A stretch of 64,000 nucleotides of DNA from JABFWF01 sp035539135 (lineage in GTDB: Bacteria; Pseudomonadota; Gammaproteobacteria; Xanthomonadales; Xanthomonadaceae). Position 1 is the stretch's first letter, and every line of letters begins with the position of its first letter. The DNA is taken from NCBI GenBank assembly GCA_035539135.1, contig DATLJD010000008.1, positions 186,001-250,000 of the forward strand, given 5' to 3'. The translations under genes and the position numbers were made by a program. The notes under the pieces were generated by a model that saw only the letters and a list, made by a program, of their open reading frames with translations, was not told the DNA's origin and made no database searches. This document shows positions 48,750 through 55,595 of the stretch, piece after piece.

Positions 48750-50228
48750 CACGCGGAAGATCACCCGATCCTCGTAAGGCGTGCCCTGCGGCACGCCCTC
48801 GTAGCCCTGCGCGCGCAGGCGCGCCTGCACGCGCGGCCAGCGCGCGCGCTTGGTCAGCCAGATCGCGTCGGGATTGAAGTCGTCGCCGAGTTCGTCGGCG
48901 ATGTCCTCTTCGTATTCGGGGTTGAAACGGGGCTGCTCGGTGAGCCCGATCGACAGCTTTTCTACCGGTACGCCGAGGTGCATGTGCAACCCGTAGCGCG
49001 CCATGTCCTGCACGATCAGCACCTCGCTGATCGGGCCCGGCGCGCGCGCGCGGATCTCGCGCGCCCAGGCCTCCGCATCCTTGTGCGTGGGCCAGAAACC
49101 GAGCGCGACCTGCAGTCCGACCAGCAGCGCCGCCCACGCCGCCAGCCACGGCCAGCGCGGCAGCGCGCGTCCCTCGCCGGCGCGCTGGCGCGCGACCAGC
49201 ACCGCCAGCGGCACGAACAGCGGCAGGATGTACAGCGGCAGTCGCGAGCGCGAGACGCAGAACACCAGCAGCGGCAGCAGCACCCACAGCGCCAGCAGCA
49301 GGCCGGCCGCGTCGGCGCCGCGCCCCTCGCGCGTGCGCCAGCCGCGCGCCGCCGCCGGCAACCCGCGCGCCCAGCGCAGCAGCGCCGGTGTCCACGGCAG
49401 CGTGCCGAGCAGCAGGGTCGGCCCGTAGATCACCAGCCAGCCGTACCACTCGCCGTGGCGGTTGAACTCGTTGGTGGCGACGCGCGCGACGACTTCGTTG
49501 CCGAGGAAGTACTGCAGCAGCCCCGGGTTGCGCAGCACCACCGCCACGTACCACGGCAGCGCGATCGCGAGGAACAGCAGCAGCCCCCGCCACTGCAGCA
49601 GCCGCGGCCGCGGCGTGCCGCGCGTGAGCAGTTCGAACGCGACCACCGCCAGCAGCGGCAGCAGGCCCGGCGGGCCCTTGGCGAGGAAGGCGAGCGCGAA
49701 GCCGGCCCACATCGCCGCCAGCCAGCGCCGCGCGCGCGTGCCGTCGCCGAAGCGCGCCTCGACGTAGGCCCACATCGCCAAGGTCTCGCAGGCGGCGAGG
49801 ACGTAGTCGGTGGTGATCAGGTGCGCCGCGCCGACCGCGAACGGCATGGTCGCGTAGGCCAGCGCCGCGGGCAGCTGCGCGCCGGGCGCCAGCCGTCGCG
49901 CGATGCGCGCCGCGAGCCACACGCACGCGAGGTAGGACAGTGCCGCCGGCAGCCGCGCCGCCCACGGGTTCTGCCCGAACACGGCGACGCTGGAGGCGAT
50001 CGCCCAGTAGGTCAGCGGCGGCTTGGTCCAGTGGCCGACCTCGTCGCTGCGCATCGGCTCGAGCCAGTTGCCGCTCCCGAGCATGTTGAGCGCGACGTTG
50101 GTGTAGCGTCCTTCGTCCGGATCCCAGATGCCGCGATGGCCGAGCAGCGCGAGGGCGAGGAGCACCGCCAGCGCACCGATCCAGAAAGTGGGCGACGCGG
50201 CGATGGAACGCGACGGCGAAGCGGACAT
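48738..50228 (-). CDS. GT39-family membrane glycosyltransferase (ArnT-like)
   Basis: This 496-residue protein has about ten to twelve membrane helices and a small soluble C-terminal part. The catalytic Asp-Glu is in IWDPDEGRYTNVALNMLGSGNW (about 34-55), as in ArnT and PMT enzymes. HWTKPPLTYWAIA and AFLAKGPPGLLPLL are typical cytoplasmic/periplasmic loops. It would transfer a sugar from a polyprenyl-phosphate donor to lipid A or another acceptor on the periplasmic side. A TAGACT box at about 50255-50260 (minus strand) could be the -10. It might use the donor made by the GT2/LAB_N cluster 25 kb away; this is inference. Confidence 0.85.
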   Translation of the reverse strand: MSASPSRSIAASPTFWIGALAVLLALALLGHRGIWDPDEGRYTNVALNMLGSGNWLEPMRSDEVGHWTKPPLTYWAIASSVAVFGQNPWAARLPAALSYLACVWLAARIARRLAPGAQLPAALAYATMPFAVGAAHLITTDYVLAACETLAMWAYVEARFGDGTRARRWLAAMWAGFALAFLAKGPPGLLPLLAVVAFELLTRGTPRPRLLQWRGLLLFLAIALPWYVAVVLRNPGLLQYFLGNEVVARVATNEFNRHGEWYGWLVIYGPTLLLGTLPWTPALLRWARGLPAAARGWRTREGRGADAAGLLLALWVLLPLLVFCVSRSRLPLYILPLFVPLAVLVARQRAGEGRALPRWPWLAAWAALLVGLQVALGFWPTHKDAEAWAREIRARAPGPISEVLIVQDMARYGLHMHLGVPVEKLSIGLTEQPRFNPEYEEDIADELGDDFNPDAIWLTKRARWPRVQARLRAQGYEGVPQGTPYEDRVIFRVRRR

Positions 50229-50290
50229 GCGGCGGCCTGGCGTGGAAAGGCGGCCAGTCTAGCGGGGAGACGGGAGACGGGAGACGGGGG

Positions 50291-50346
50291 GAAGCCGGAA
50301 GCCGGAAGCCGGAAGCCGGAAGCCGGAAGCCGGAAGCCGGAAGCCG
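50291..50346 (+). repeat. Heptanucleotide tandem repeat (GAAGCCG)8
   Basis: Eight perfect direct copies of GAAGCCG are preceded by three GGGAGAC-type heptads (about 50268-50288). They lie between the GT39 start and the cytochrome b561 stop. Degenerate heptads of similar composition occur at 110-138, 14215-14260 and 55266-55330. Confidence 0.92.
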
Positions 50347-50383
50347 GAAACGCTAGAGGCCGGACGCCGAGCGCGGAGTGGGG

Positions 50384-50493
50384 GCGCGGCGGGTGGGAGA
50401 GGTGGGCAGGAGCGTATGCGCCATGGATGGCGCATCCGAGCCTCCATGGACGGATTCACGGCGTGTCCTGGCCGCCTCTCCCGCCCGCCGCGC
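50384..50493 (-). repeat. 110-bp hairpin repeat, copy D
   Basis: This complete copy is inverted relative to copies A-C. Outer arms GCGCGGCGGGTGGGAGAGG and CCTCTCCCGCCCGCCGCGC pair fully, using G-T where copy B has G-C. The inner ATGCGCCAT-GG-ATGGCGCAT hairpin is perfect. It lies downstream of the cytochrome b561 gene. Confidence 0.87.
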
Positions 50494-50521
50494 GCGCGAT
50501 CACGCTGCCCCTCGCCCGGTC

Positions 50522-51058
50522 CTACACCATCCGCCGCAAGGTGTCGTCCCCGCGCATCCAGTGATGCCAGAACGCCGCCAGCACGTGCGCGCCGATCACC
50601 CAGTAGAAGACCTCGCCGATCGTGCCGTGCAGGTCTTCCAGCCGGTGCGCGAATGGCTTGTCCTCCGGCAGCAGCGCCGGCAGCGCAACGTCGGTGAAGG
50701 GCAGCAGCACGTCCTTGCCGTCGCTCCACGCGGTGGCGAGGCCGAGCAGCGGCATCACGATGAAGAACAGGTACAGCGCCAGGTGCAGCAGCTTCGACGG
50801 CAGCGCCTGCCACGCGGGCAGCGGCGGCGTGATCGCCGGCGCCCCGCGCCGCGCGCGCTCGGCGATGCGCCAGAACGCCAGCACCAGGATCGACAGTCCG
50901 GCCCAGAAGTGGCCCTGCACCATCGCCGCGCGTTCCGCGCTGCCGCGCGGGAACAGCCCGCGCTGCTCGATCAGGACGTAGGCGGCCAGGACCAGCACGG
51001 CCATCAGCCAGTGCAGCAGGCGCACCGAACCGGAGTAGCGCGGGCGGGGCTGGGACAT
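50522..51058 (-). CDS. Cytochrome b561 family protein
   Basis: This 178-residue protein has four membrane helices (about 14-30, 46-63, 88-106 and 146-166) and histidines placed as haem ligands: RLLHWLMA, MVQGHFWAG, and IGAHVLAAFWHHWMRGDDTLRRM at the C terminus. Members of this family shuttle electrons between quinone and periplasmic partners or use superoxide. The start at 51058 follows GGAGTGCC. It is a single gene between the 110-bp repeat and the dehydratase. Confidence 0.88.
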   Translation of the reverse strand: MSQPRPRYSGSVRLLHWLMAVLVLAAYVLIEQRGLFPRGSAERAAMVQGHFWAGLSILVLAFWRIAERARRGAPAITPPLPAWQALPSKLLHLALYLFFIVMPLLGLATAWSDGKDVLLPFTDVALPALLPEDKPFAHRLEDLHGTIGEVFYWVIGAHVLAAFWHHWMRGDDTLRRMV

Positions 51059-51122
51059 GGCAGGCACTCCGGAAAGCTGGACCGACTCTAGCGCTGCGCC
51101 AGGCGGCCCGATTTGAGCGGAA

Positions 51123-52106
51123 TCAAGCCGGGGCGCCGCGCGCGGCGCCGGCCGCGAACAGCGCCGGCAGCCCGTCCAGGTCGACGTTGCCGCCCGACAG
51201 CAACACCCCCACCCGCTGCCCGGCGAACCGCTCGCGATGGGCCAGCACCGCCGCCAGCGCGACCGCCGAGGACGGCTCGACCAGCTGCTTGGTGCGCGTC
51301 CACAGCAGGCGCAGCGCGGCCACGGTGTCGGCATCGTCGACCACCAGCGCCTGCGCGCCGTGCGCCTGCAGCAGGGCGAAGTTGGGCGCGCCCAGGGTGC
51401 CGCGCAGGCCGTCGCAGACCGTGTCCGGCACGAACTCGGTGACGCGCTCGCCGCGCGCGAGCGAAGCCGCGGTCTCCGCCGCGCCGGCCGGCTCGGCCAG
51501 CCACAGCCGGCAGCGCGGCGCGAGCGCGGCCAGCGCCAGCGCGCAACCCGAGGCCAGCCCGCCGCCGCCGACCGGCACCACCAGCGCGTCCAGCCCGGCA
51601 CAGGCGTTGAGCAGTTCCAGCGCGGCGGTGCCCTGGCCGGCGATCACCTGCGGATCGGTGTACGGATGCACCAGGGTCGCGCCGGTGTCGCGCTGGACCT
51701 GCGCGGCGGTCGCCTCGCGCGCGGCGATGGTCGGCGCGCAGCGGTGCAGGGTCGCCCCATAGGCGGCGATCGCGGCGAGCTTGGCGGCGACCGCGCCCTC
51801 CGGCACCACCACGTGGCAGGCGATCCCGCGCGTGCGCGCCGCCAGCGCCAGCGCCGCGCCGTGGTTGCCGGAGGAATGGGTGACCACGCCGCGCGCGGCG
51901 GCCGTGTCGTCCAGCGCCCACACCGCGTTGCAGGCGCCGCGGAACTTGAACGCTCCCACCCGCTGCAGGTGCTCGCCCTTGAACAGCAGTTCGCAGCCGG
52001 CCAGCGCATCCAGCGCCTGCGAACGCAGCACCGGCGTCGCATGCGCATGCGGCGCGATGCGTGCGGCGGCCGCCAGCACGTCGTCGAAACGGGGAAGCAT
52101 CGTCAT
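51123..52106 (-). CDS. PLP-dependent threonine/serine dehydratase-like enzyme
   Basis: This 327-residue fold-type II PLP enzyme has Lys54 in GAFKFRGACN as the Schiff-base lysine, SSGNHGAALALAAR as the phosphate/carboxylate loop, and VPVGGGGLASG for PLP phosphate. It lacks the C-terminal ACT regulatory domains of biosynthetic IlvA, so it fits catabolic dehydratases or serine/aspartate racemase-like enzymes; the amino acid is not determined. The start at 52106 is supported by a TACCAT box 6 bases upstream and no ribosome site. Confidence 0.86.
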   Translation of the reverse strand: MTMLPRFDDVLAAAARIAPHAHATPVLRSQALDALAGCELLFKGEHLQRVGAFKFRGACNAVWALDDTAAARGVVTHSSGNHGAALALAARTRGIACHVVVPEGAVAAKLAAIAAYGATLHRCAPTIAAREATAAQVQRDTGATLVHPYTDPQVIAGQGTAALELLNACAGLDALVVPVGGGGLASGCALALAALAPRCRLWLAEPAGAAETAASLARGERVTEFVPDTVCDGLRGTLGAPNFALLQAHGAQALVVDDADTVAALRLLWTRTKQLVEPSSAVALAAVLAHRERFAGQRVGVLLSGGNVDLDGLPALFAAGAARGAPA

Positions 52107-52112
52107 CGCGGA

Positions 52113-52118
52113 ATGGTA
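52113..52118 (-). promoter_or_regulatory. Putative leaderless-type -10 box of the dehydratase gene
   Basis: The minus strand reads TACCAT, then TCCGCG, then the ATG at 52106. Confidence 0.45.
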
Positions 52119-52215
52119 GCAACGAAGCCGACCCGTTCAGCGTGGTGCAGGCGGGATTAAGCACGGATTCAAAACGCGGGGCCGATGCTGCGGTCAGGCC
52201 ACGGGGGGCGCGACC

Positions 52216-52923
52216 ATGATTCGCAAATTGCTTGTTCCCGCGCTCGCCGCCACGCTGCTGGCCGGGTGCGTCACCGGATACCAGTATCGCGCCGGCCCGG
52301 GCGACTATTACTACGGCCAGCCGGAAGTCGAATACCGCGGCTCGGTCTACTACGGCTCGGGCTATCCCTACGGCTACGGCTACTACGGCTACGGCAATCC
52401 GTACGGATACGGCTACTACGATCCCTACTGGGGCCCGTGGTGGGGCTGGGGCTGGTACCGCCGTCCCGGCGGGCATCACGGGCATGGCCACGACCATGAC
52501 CATGATCGCGACGACGACGGCGACCGGCCGCCGTGGCGCAACATCGGCATCCTGCCGGACCGCGGCGGCGACCAGCCGCGGCTACGCCAGCCGGGTTCCG
52601 GCGGCGCCCCGGCCCATCCCACCCTGCCGCCGCGCCGGGTCGCCGATGGCGATCCGCCGCGCATGCAGCGGCCGTCGCTGCCGCCCCGGCGCGCGGGCAT
52701 CGAGGCACCGCGGCCGATGACCCCCACCCTGCCGGCCCGCCGCGTCGGCGGCGACGCACCGCGCCCGATGGCGCCGTCGTTGCCGCCGCGCCAGGCCGAA
52801 GCCCCCAGCCCGGCCCGTCCAGTGATGCCGGCGCGTCCGGTGGCCGATCCGCCGCGCCGCGCCAGCCCGCCGGTGCGCAGCAATCCACCGGAACGCGAAC
52901 CACGTCGCAGAAAACAGCCCTGA
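52216..52923 (+). CDS. Tyr/Gly-rich lipoprotein with C-terminal Pro/Arg repeats
   Basis: This 235-residue lipoprotein has LLAGC with Cys18. After it comes a Tyr/Gly-rich segment (about 22-84; repeats of GYGYYGYGNPYGYGYYD type), a His/Asp stretch (GHHGHGHDHDHDRDDD, possibly metal-binding) and at least four imperfect ~17-residue repeats of the form P[ST]LP[PA]RR-x-PRPM. The family is not recognised; low-complexity composition suggests a structural or surface role. A G-rich ribosome site lies before the ATG. Confidence 0.72.
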   Translation: MIRKLLVPALAATLLAGCVTGYQYRAGPGDYYYGQPEVEYRGSVYYGSGYPYGYGYYGYGNPYGYGYYDPYWGPWWGWGWYRRPGGHHGHGHDHDHDRDDDGDRPPWRNIGILPDRGGDQPRLRQPGSGGAPAHPTLPPRRVADGDPPRMQRPSLPPRRAGIEAPRPMTPTLPARRVGGDAPRPMAPSLPPRQAEAPSPARPVMPARPVADPPRRASPPVRSNPPEREPRRRKQP

Positions 52924-52929
52924 GCTGAA

Positions 52930-53134
52930 CGATTTACCGCTTGCGTTGCCCCACCCGGGGCCGCAAGCTAGCGGCCGTGACTGACGGGCTGCGTCGCATT
53001 CCGACGCAGCCCGTGTCCGTCCATGCCGACGCCCGGTGGGAATCACGGATCCCCCCTGTTCCGCTCCCGCCGGGCGCCGGCGCCCGGCCTGAAACTGTCA
53101 GCGACAAAGGCGGCCTTCCGGCCGCTTTCTTGTT
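52930..53134 (+). other. Structured intergenic region ending in a plus-strand terminator
   Basis: Three strong stems lie downstream of the lipoprotein gene. The first is GCTTGCG/CGCAAGC (about 52938-52967) with an inner CCCC/GGGG. The second is a perfect 13-bp stem, ACGGGCTGCGTCG/CGACGCAGCCCGT (52984-53014). The third is AAAGGCGGCC/GGCCGCTTT followed by a short T-rich stretch TTTCTTGTT (53106-53134), which fits an intrinsic terminator. The region could be a long 3' UTR of the lipoprotein mRNA or hold a small RNA. No promoter was identified. Confidence 0.5.
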
Positions 53135-53170
53135 CCGGGGCGGGGCTCGCGCGCTTCGAGCGCGTTTCGG

Positions 53171-53212
53171 AAAGAAAAAAAAGGGGCCGGATGTCCCCCG
53201 ACATCCGACCCC
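53171..53212 (-). terminator. Minus-strand intrinsic terminator in front of mnmG
   Basis: On the minus strand the stem GGGGTCGGATGTC/GACATCCGGCCCC (one C-A mismatch, CCCC/GGGG loop) is followed by TTTTTTTTCTTT. Its orientation is opposite to both neighbouring genes. Confidence 0.85.
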
Positions 53213-53293
53213 TCGGCTTCCCCGGCGTGCGCGCGGCCAGCCCCTGTTCCAACGCTGGCCTTGCGCCCCTGACGCCTGCCACGCCGGGTGCGG
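53172..53293 (-). ncRNA. Candidate sigma54-dependent small RNA (~120 nt)
   Basis: A minus-strand transcript starting ~12 bases after the -24/-12 promoter at 53303-53320 would run about 120 nt to a strong terminator. It contains a GGCCAGC/GCTGGCC hairpin with a loop holding TTGGAAC (about 53234-53260). No open reading frame of note lies in it. Both flanking genes are on the plus strand, so the promoter and terminator have no other gene to serve. I do not recognise the RNA family. GGA-containing loops recall CsrA/RsmA-binding RNAs, but only two such motifs are obvious. Confidence 0.55.
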
Positions 53294-53302
53294 GGAAGAC
53301 TT

Positions 53303-53321
53303 ATGCAGAAAGCGTGCCAAG
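53303..53321 (-). promoter_or_regulatory. Sigma54 (RpoN)-type promoter upstream of the candidate small RNA
   Basis: The minus strand reads CTTGGCACGCTTTCTGCAT. The -24 GG (53318-53317) and -12 GC (53306-53305) are separated by exactly 10 bases, and TTGGCACG is a full consensus match; only the first T of TTGCA is replaced by C. The core TTGGCACG-N4-CTGC is the same as in the promoter at 13924-13940. Confidence 0.62.
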
Positions 53322-53373
53322 CCGGCGCCGCCCGCCGGCGCGGCAACGTCCCGCCCCGCCACTCCGCCCGCGC

Positions 53374-53379
53374 GATAAT
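53374..53379 (+). promoter_or_regulatory. Putative leaderless-type -10 box of mnmG
   Basis: GATAAT is followed by six bases (TCCGCC) and the mnmG ATG at 53386. There is no Shine-Dalgarno sequence. Confidence 0.55.
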
Positions 53380-53385
53380 TCCGCC

Positions 53386-55269
53386 ATGAGCTCCTTCCAC
53401 CGCCATGACGTGATCGTGGTCGGCGGCGGCCACGCCGGCACCGAGGCCGCGCTGGCCGCGGCCCGCGCCGGCGCGCGCACGCTGCTGCTGACCCATGCGA
53501 TCGAGACGGTCGGCGCGATGAGCTGCAACCCGGCGATCGGCGGCATCGGCAAGGGCCACCTGGTGAAGGAGATCGACGCGCTCGGGGGGATCATGGCGCG
53601 CGCGGCCGACGCCGCCGGCATCCAGTGGCGGCGTCTCAACGCGAGCAAAGGTCCGGCAGTGCGGGCCACGCGCTGCCAGGCCGACCGCGCCCTGTACCGC
53701 GCCTTCATCCGCCGCGCGGTGGAGGCCCAGCCCAACCTGCTGGTGTTCCAGGCGGCGGTGGACGACATCCTGTTCGACCGCGGCCGGGTCGAGGCGGTGG
53801 TCACCAACACCGGCCTGCGCTTCGAGGCGCCGGCGGTGGTGCTGACCGCCGGCACCTTCCTCGCCGGCAAGGTCCACGTCGGCCAGACCACCTACGCGGC
53901 GGGGCGTGCCGGCGAGCCGCCGTCGCTGGCCCTGGCGCACAGGCTGCGCGAGGGCCCGTTCGTGGTCGACCGGCTCAAGACCGGCACCCCGCCGCGCATC
54001 GACGGCCGCACGCTCAACTATTCGGCGATGGAGGAGCAGCCCGGCGACGATCCGCGCCCGGTGTTCTCGTTCATGGGGTCGACCGCCGACCATCCGCGCC
54101 AGGTGTCGTGCTGGATCACCCACACCTCGGAGCGCACGCACGAGATCATCCGCGGCGCGCTCGACCGCTCGCCGCTGTACACCGGCCAGATCGAGGGCAT
54201 CGGCCCGCGCTACTGTCCGTCGATCGAGGACAAGGTGGTGCGCTTCGCGGAGAAGACGTCGCACCAGGTGTTCGTCGAGCCGGAAGGGCTCGACGTGACG
54301 GAGATCTACCCGAACGGCATCTCGACCTCGCTGCCCTTCGACGTGCAGCTGGAGCTGGTGCGGTCGATCCGCGGCTTCGAGCGTGCGCACATCACCCGCG
54401 CCGGCTACGCGATCGAATACGACTTCTTCGACCCGCGCGGGCTGAAGGCGACGCTGGAGACCAAGGCGGTCGCCGGCCTGTTCTTCGCCGGCCAGATCAA
54501 CGGCACCACCGGCTACGAGGAAGCGGCGGCGCAGGGCCTGCTCGCGGGCGTCAACGCGGCGCGCTTCGTGCGCGGGCAGGACGGCTGGAGTCCGCGTCGC
54601 GACGAGGCCTACCTCGGCGTGCTGGTGGACGACCTGGTCACCCACGGCACCAGCGAGCCGTACCGCATGTTCACCTCGCGCGCGGAATACCGGCTGCAGC
54701 TGCGCGAGGACAACGCCGACCTGCGGCTGACGCCGGTCGGGCGCACGCTCGGGCTGGTCGACGACGCACGCTACGCCGCGTTCGAAGCCAAGCGCGAGGC
54801 GATCGCGCGCGAGGAAGCGCGGCTGTCGGCGCTGTGGGCGGCGCCCGCCAACGCGCTCGGCCGCGACATCGCCGCCACCCTCGGCGTGGAGGTCAGCCGC
54901 GAAACCAGCGCGCGCGACCTGCTCAAGCGCCCCGAACTCGGCTACGCCACGCTGATGCAGGTGCCCGCCCTGGGCCCGGGCGTCGAGGACGCGGCGGTCG
55001 CCGAGCAGGTCGAGATCGGCGTGAAGTATTCCGGCTACCTCGAGCGCCAGCGCGAGGAGATCGCGCGCGCGCGCCGGCACGAGGACGCGCGCATTCCCGA
55101 CGCCTTCGATTACGCACAGGTGCGTGGGCTGTCCGCCGAAGTGCTGCAGAAACTGCAGCGTGTGCGCCCGCAGACCATCGGCCAGGCCCAGCGCATCCCC
55201 GGCGTCACGCCCGCAGCGATCTCGCTGCTGCTGGTGCACCTGGCGCGCGGGCAGCGCGGCGCGGCGTAG
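53386..55269 (+). CDS. mnmG: tRNA uridine-5-carboxymethylaminomethyl synthesis enzyme MnmG (GidA)
   Basis: This 627-residue FAD/NADH enzyme works with MnmE to modify the wobble U34 of several tRNAs. The dinucleotide fold VIVVGGGHAGTEAA is at 9-22, followed by MSCNPAIGGIGKGHLVKEIDALGG, RLKTGTPPRIDG, the YCPSIEDKVVRF region, and FAGQINGTTGYEEAAAQGLLAG. The C-terminal helical domain is complete (ARIPDAFDY...GVTPAAISLLLVHL). It stands apart from rsmG and parAB, 35 kb upstream. Confidence 0.97.
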   Translation: MSSFHRHDVIVVGGGHAGTEAALAAARAGARTLLLTHAIETVGAMSCNPAIGGIGKGHLVKEIDALGGIMARAADAAGIQWRRLNASKGPAVRATRCQADRALYRAFIRRAVEAQPNLLVFQAAVDDILFDRGRVEAVVTNTGLRFEAPAVVLTAGTFLAGKVHVGQTTYAAGRAGEPPSLALAHRLREGPFVVDRLKTGTPPRIDGRTLNYSAMEEQPGDDPRPVFSFMGSTADHPRQVSCWITHTSERTHEIIRGALDRSPLYTGQIEGIGPRYCPSIEDKVVRFAEKTSHQVFVEPEGLDVTEIYPNGISTSLPFDVQLELVRSIRGFERAHITRAGYAIEYDFFDPRGLKATLETKAVAGLFFAGQINGTTGYEEAAAQGLLAGVNAARFVRGQDGWSPRRDEAYLGVLVDDLVTHGTSEPYRMFTSRAEYRLQLREDNADLRLTPVGRTLGLVDDARYAAFEAKREAIAREEARLSALWAAPANALGRDIAATLGVEVSRETSARDLLKRPELGYATLMQVPALGPGVEDAAVAEQVEIGVKYSGYLERQREEIARARRHEDARIPDAFDYAQVRGLSAEVLQKLQRVRPQTIGQAQRIPGVTPAAISLLLVHLARGQRGAA

Positions 55270-55342
55270 ACGGGAGACGGAAGGCGGGAAGCGGAAGCCG
55301 GAAGGCGGGAGCCCGAAGGCGGAAGGCGGATCGCACGGCTGG

Positions 55343-55452
55343 GCGTGCCGGGTGGGAGAGGCGTGCCGGACCGTATGCGCCATGGATGGCGCATCCGAGC
55401 CTCCATGGACGGATTCACGGCGTGTCCTGCACGTCTCTCCCGCCCGGCACGC
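55343..55452 (-). repeat. 110-bp hairpin repeat, copy E
   Basis: This complete inverted copy has outer arms GCGTGCCGGGTGGGAGAG and CTCTCCCGCCCGGCACGC, which pair fully although their sequence differs from copy D (GTGCC/GGCAC against GCGGC/GCCGC). The inner hairpin is perfect. It is preceded by degenerate heptads (55266-55330) after mnmG. Confidence 0.87.
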
Positions 55453-55506
55453 TCGCGCGACAATCCGGCGACGCAACCAACCGCCGCCGCTCTCCGCGGT
55501 GAAGCA

Positions 55507-55526
55507 GCGGATCAAGCTCCGCTCTA
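55507..55526 (-). repeat. GTAG-type REP palindrome, degenerate
   Basis: The minus strand reads TAGAGCGGAGCTTGATCCGC, preceded by T instead of G, so the head is TTAG. The stem has one mismatch. It follows copy E of the 110-bp element, as at 2978-3131. Confidence 0.6.
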
Positions 55527-55595
55527 AGGAGGCCGGCGCCTGACGCGTGCGCGGCGCGGTGTCCTATCATGGTCGTCTCCGCAGGAGGTCACGCC

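Noticed and set aside
53183..53212. Plus-strand reading of the GGGGCCGG hairpin as a terminator
   Set aside because: On the plus strand the stem is followed by CTCGGCTTCCCC, not a T-run; the T-run exists only on the minus strand.
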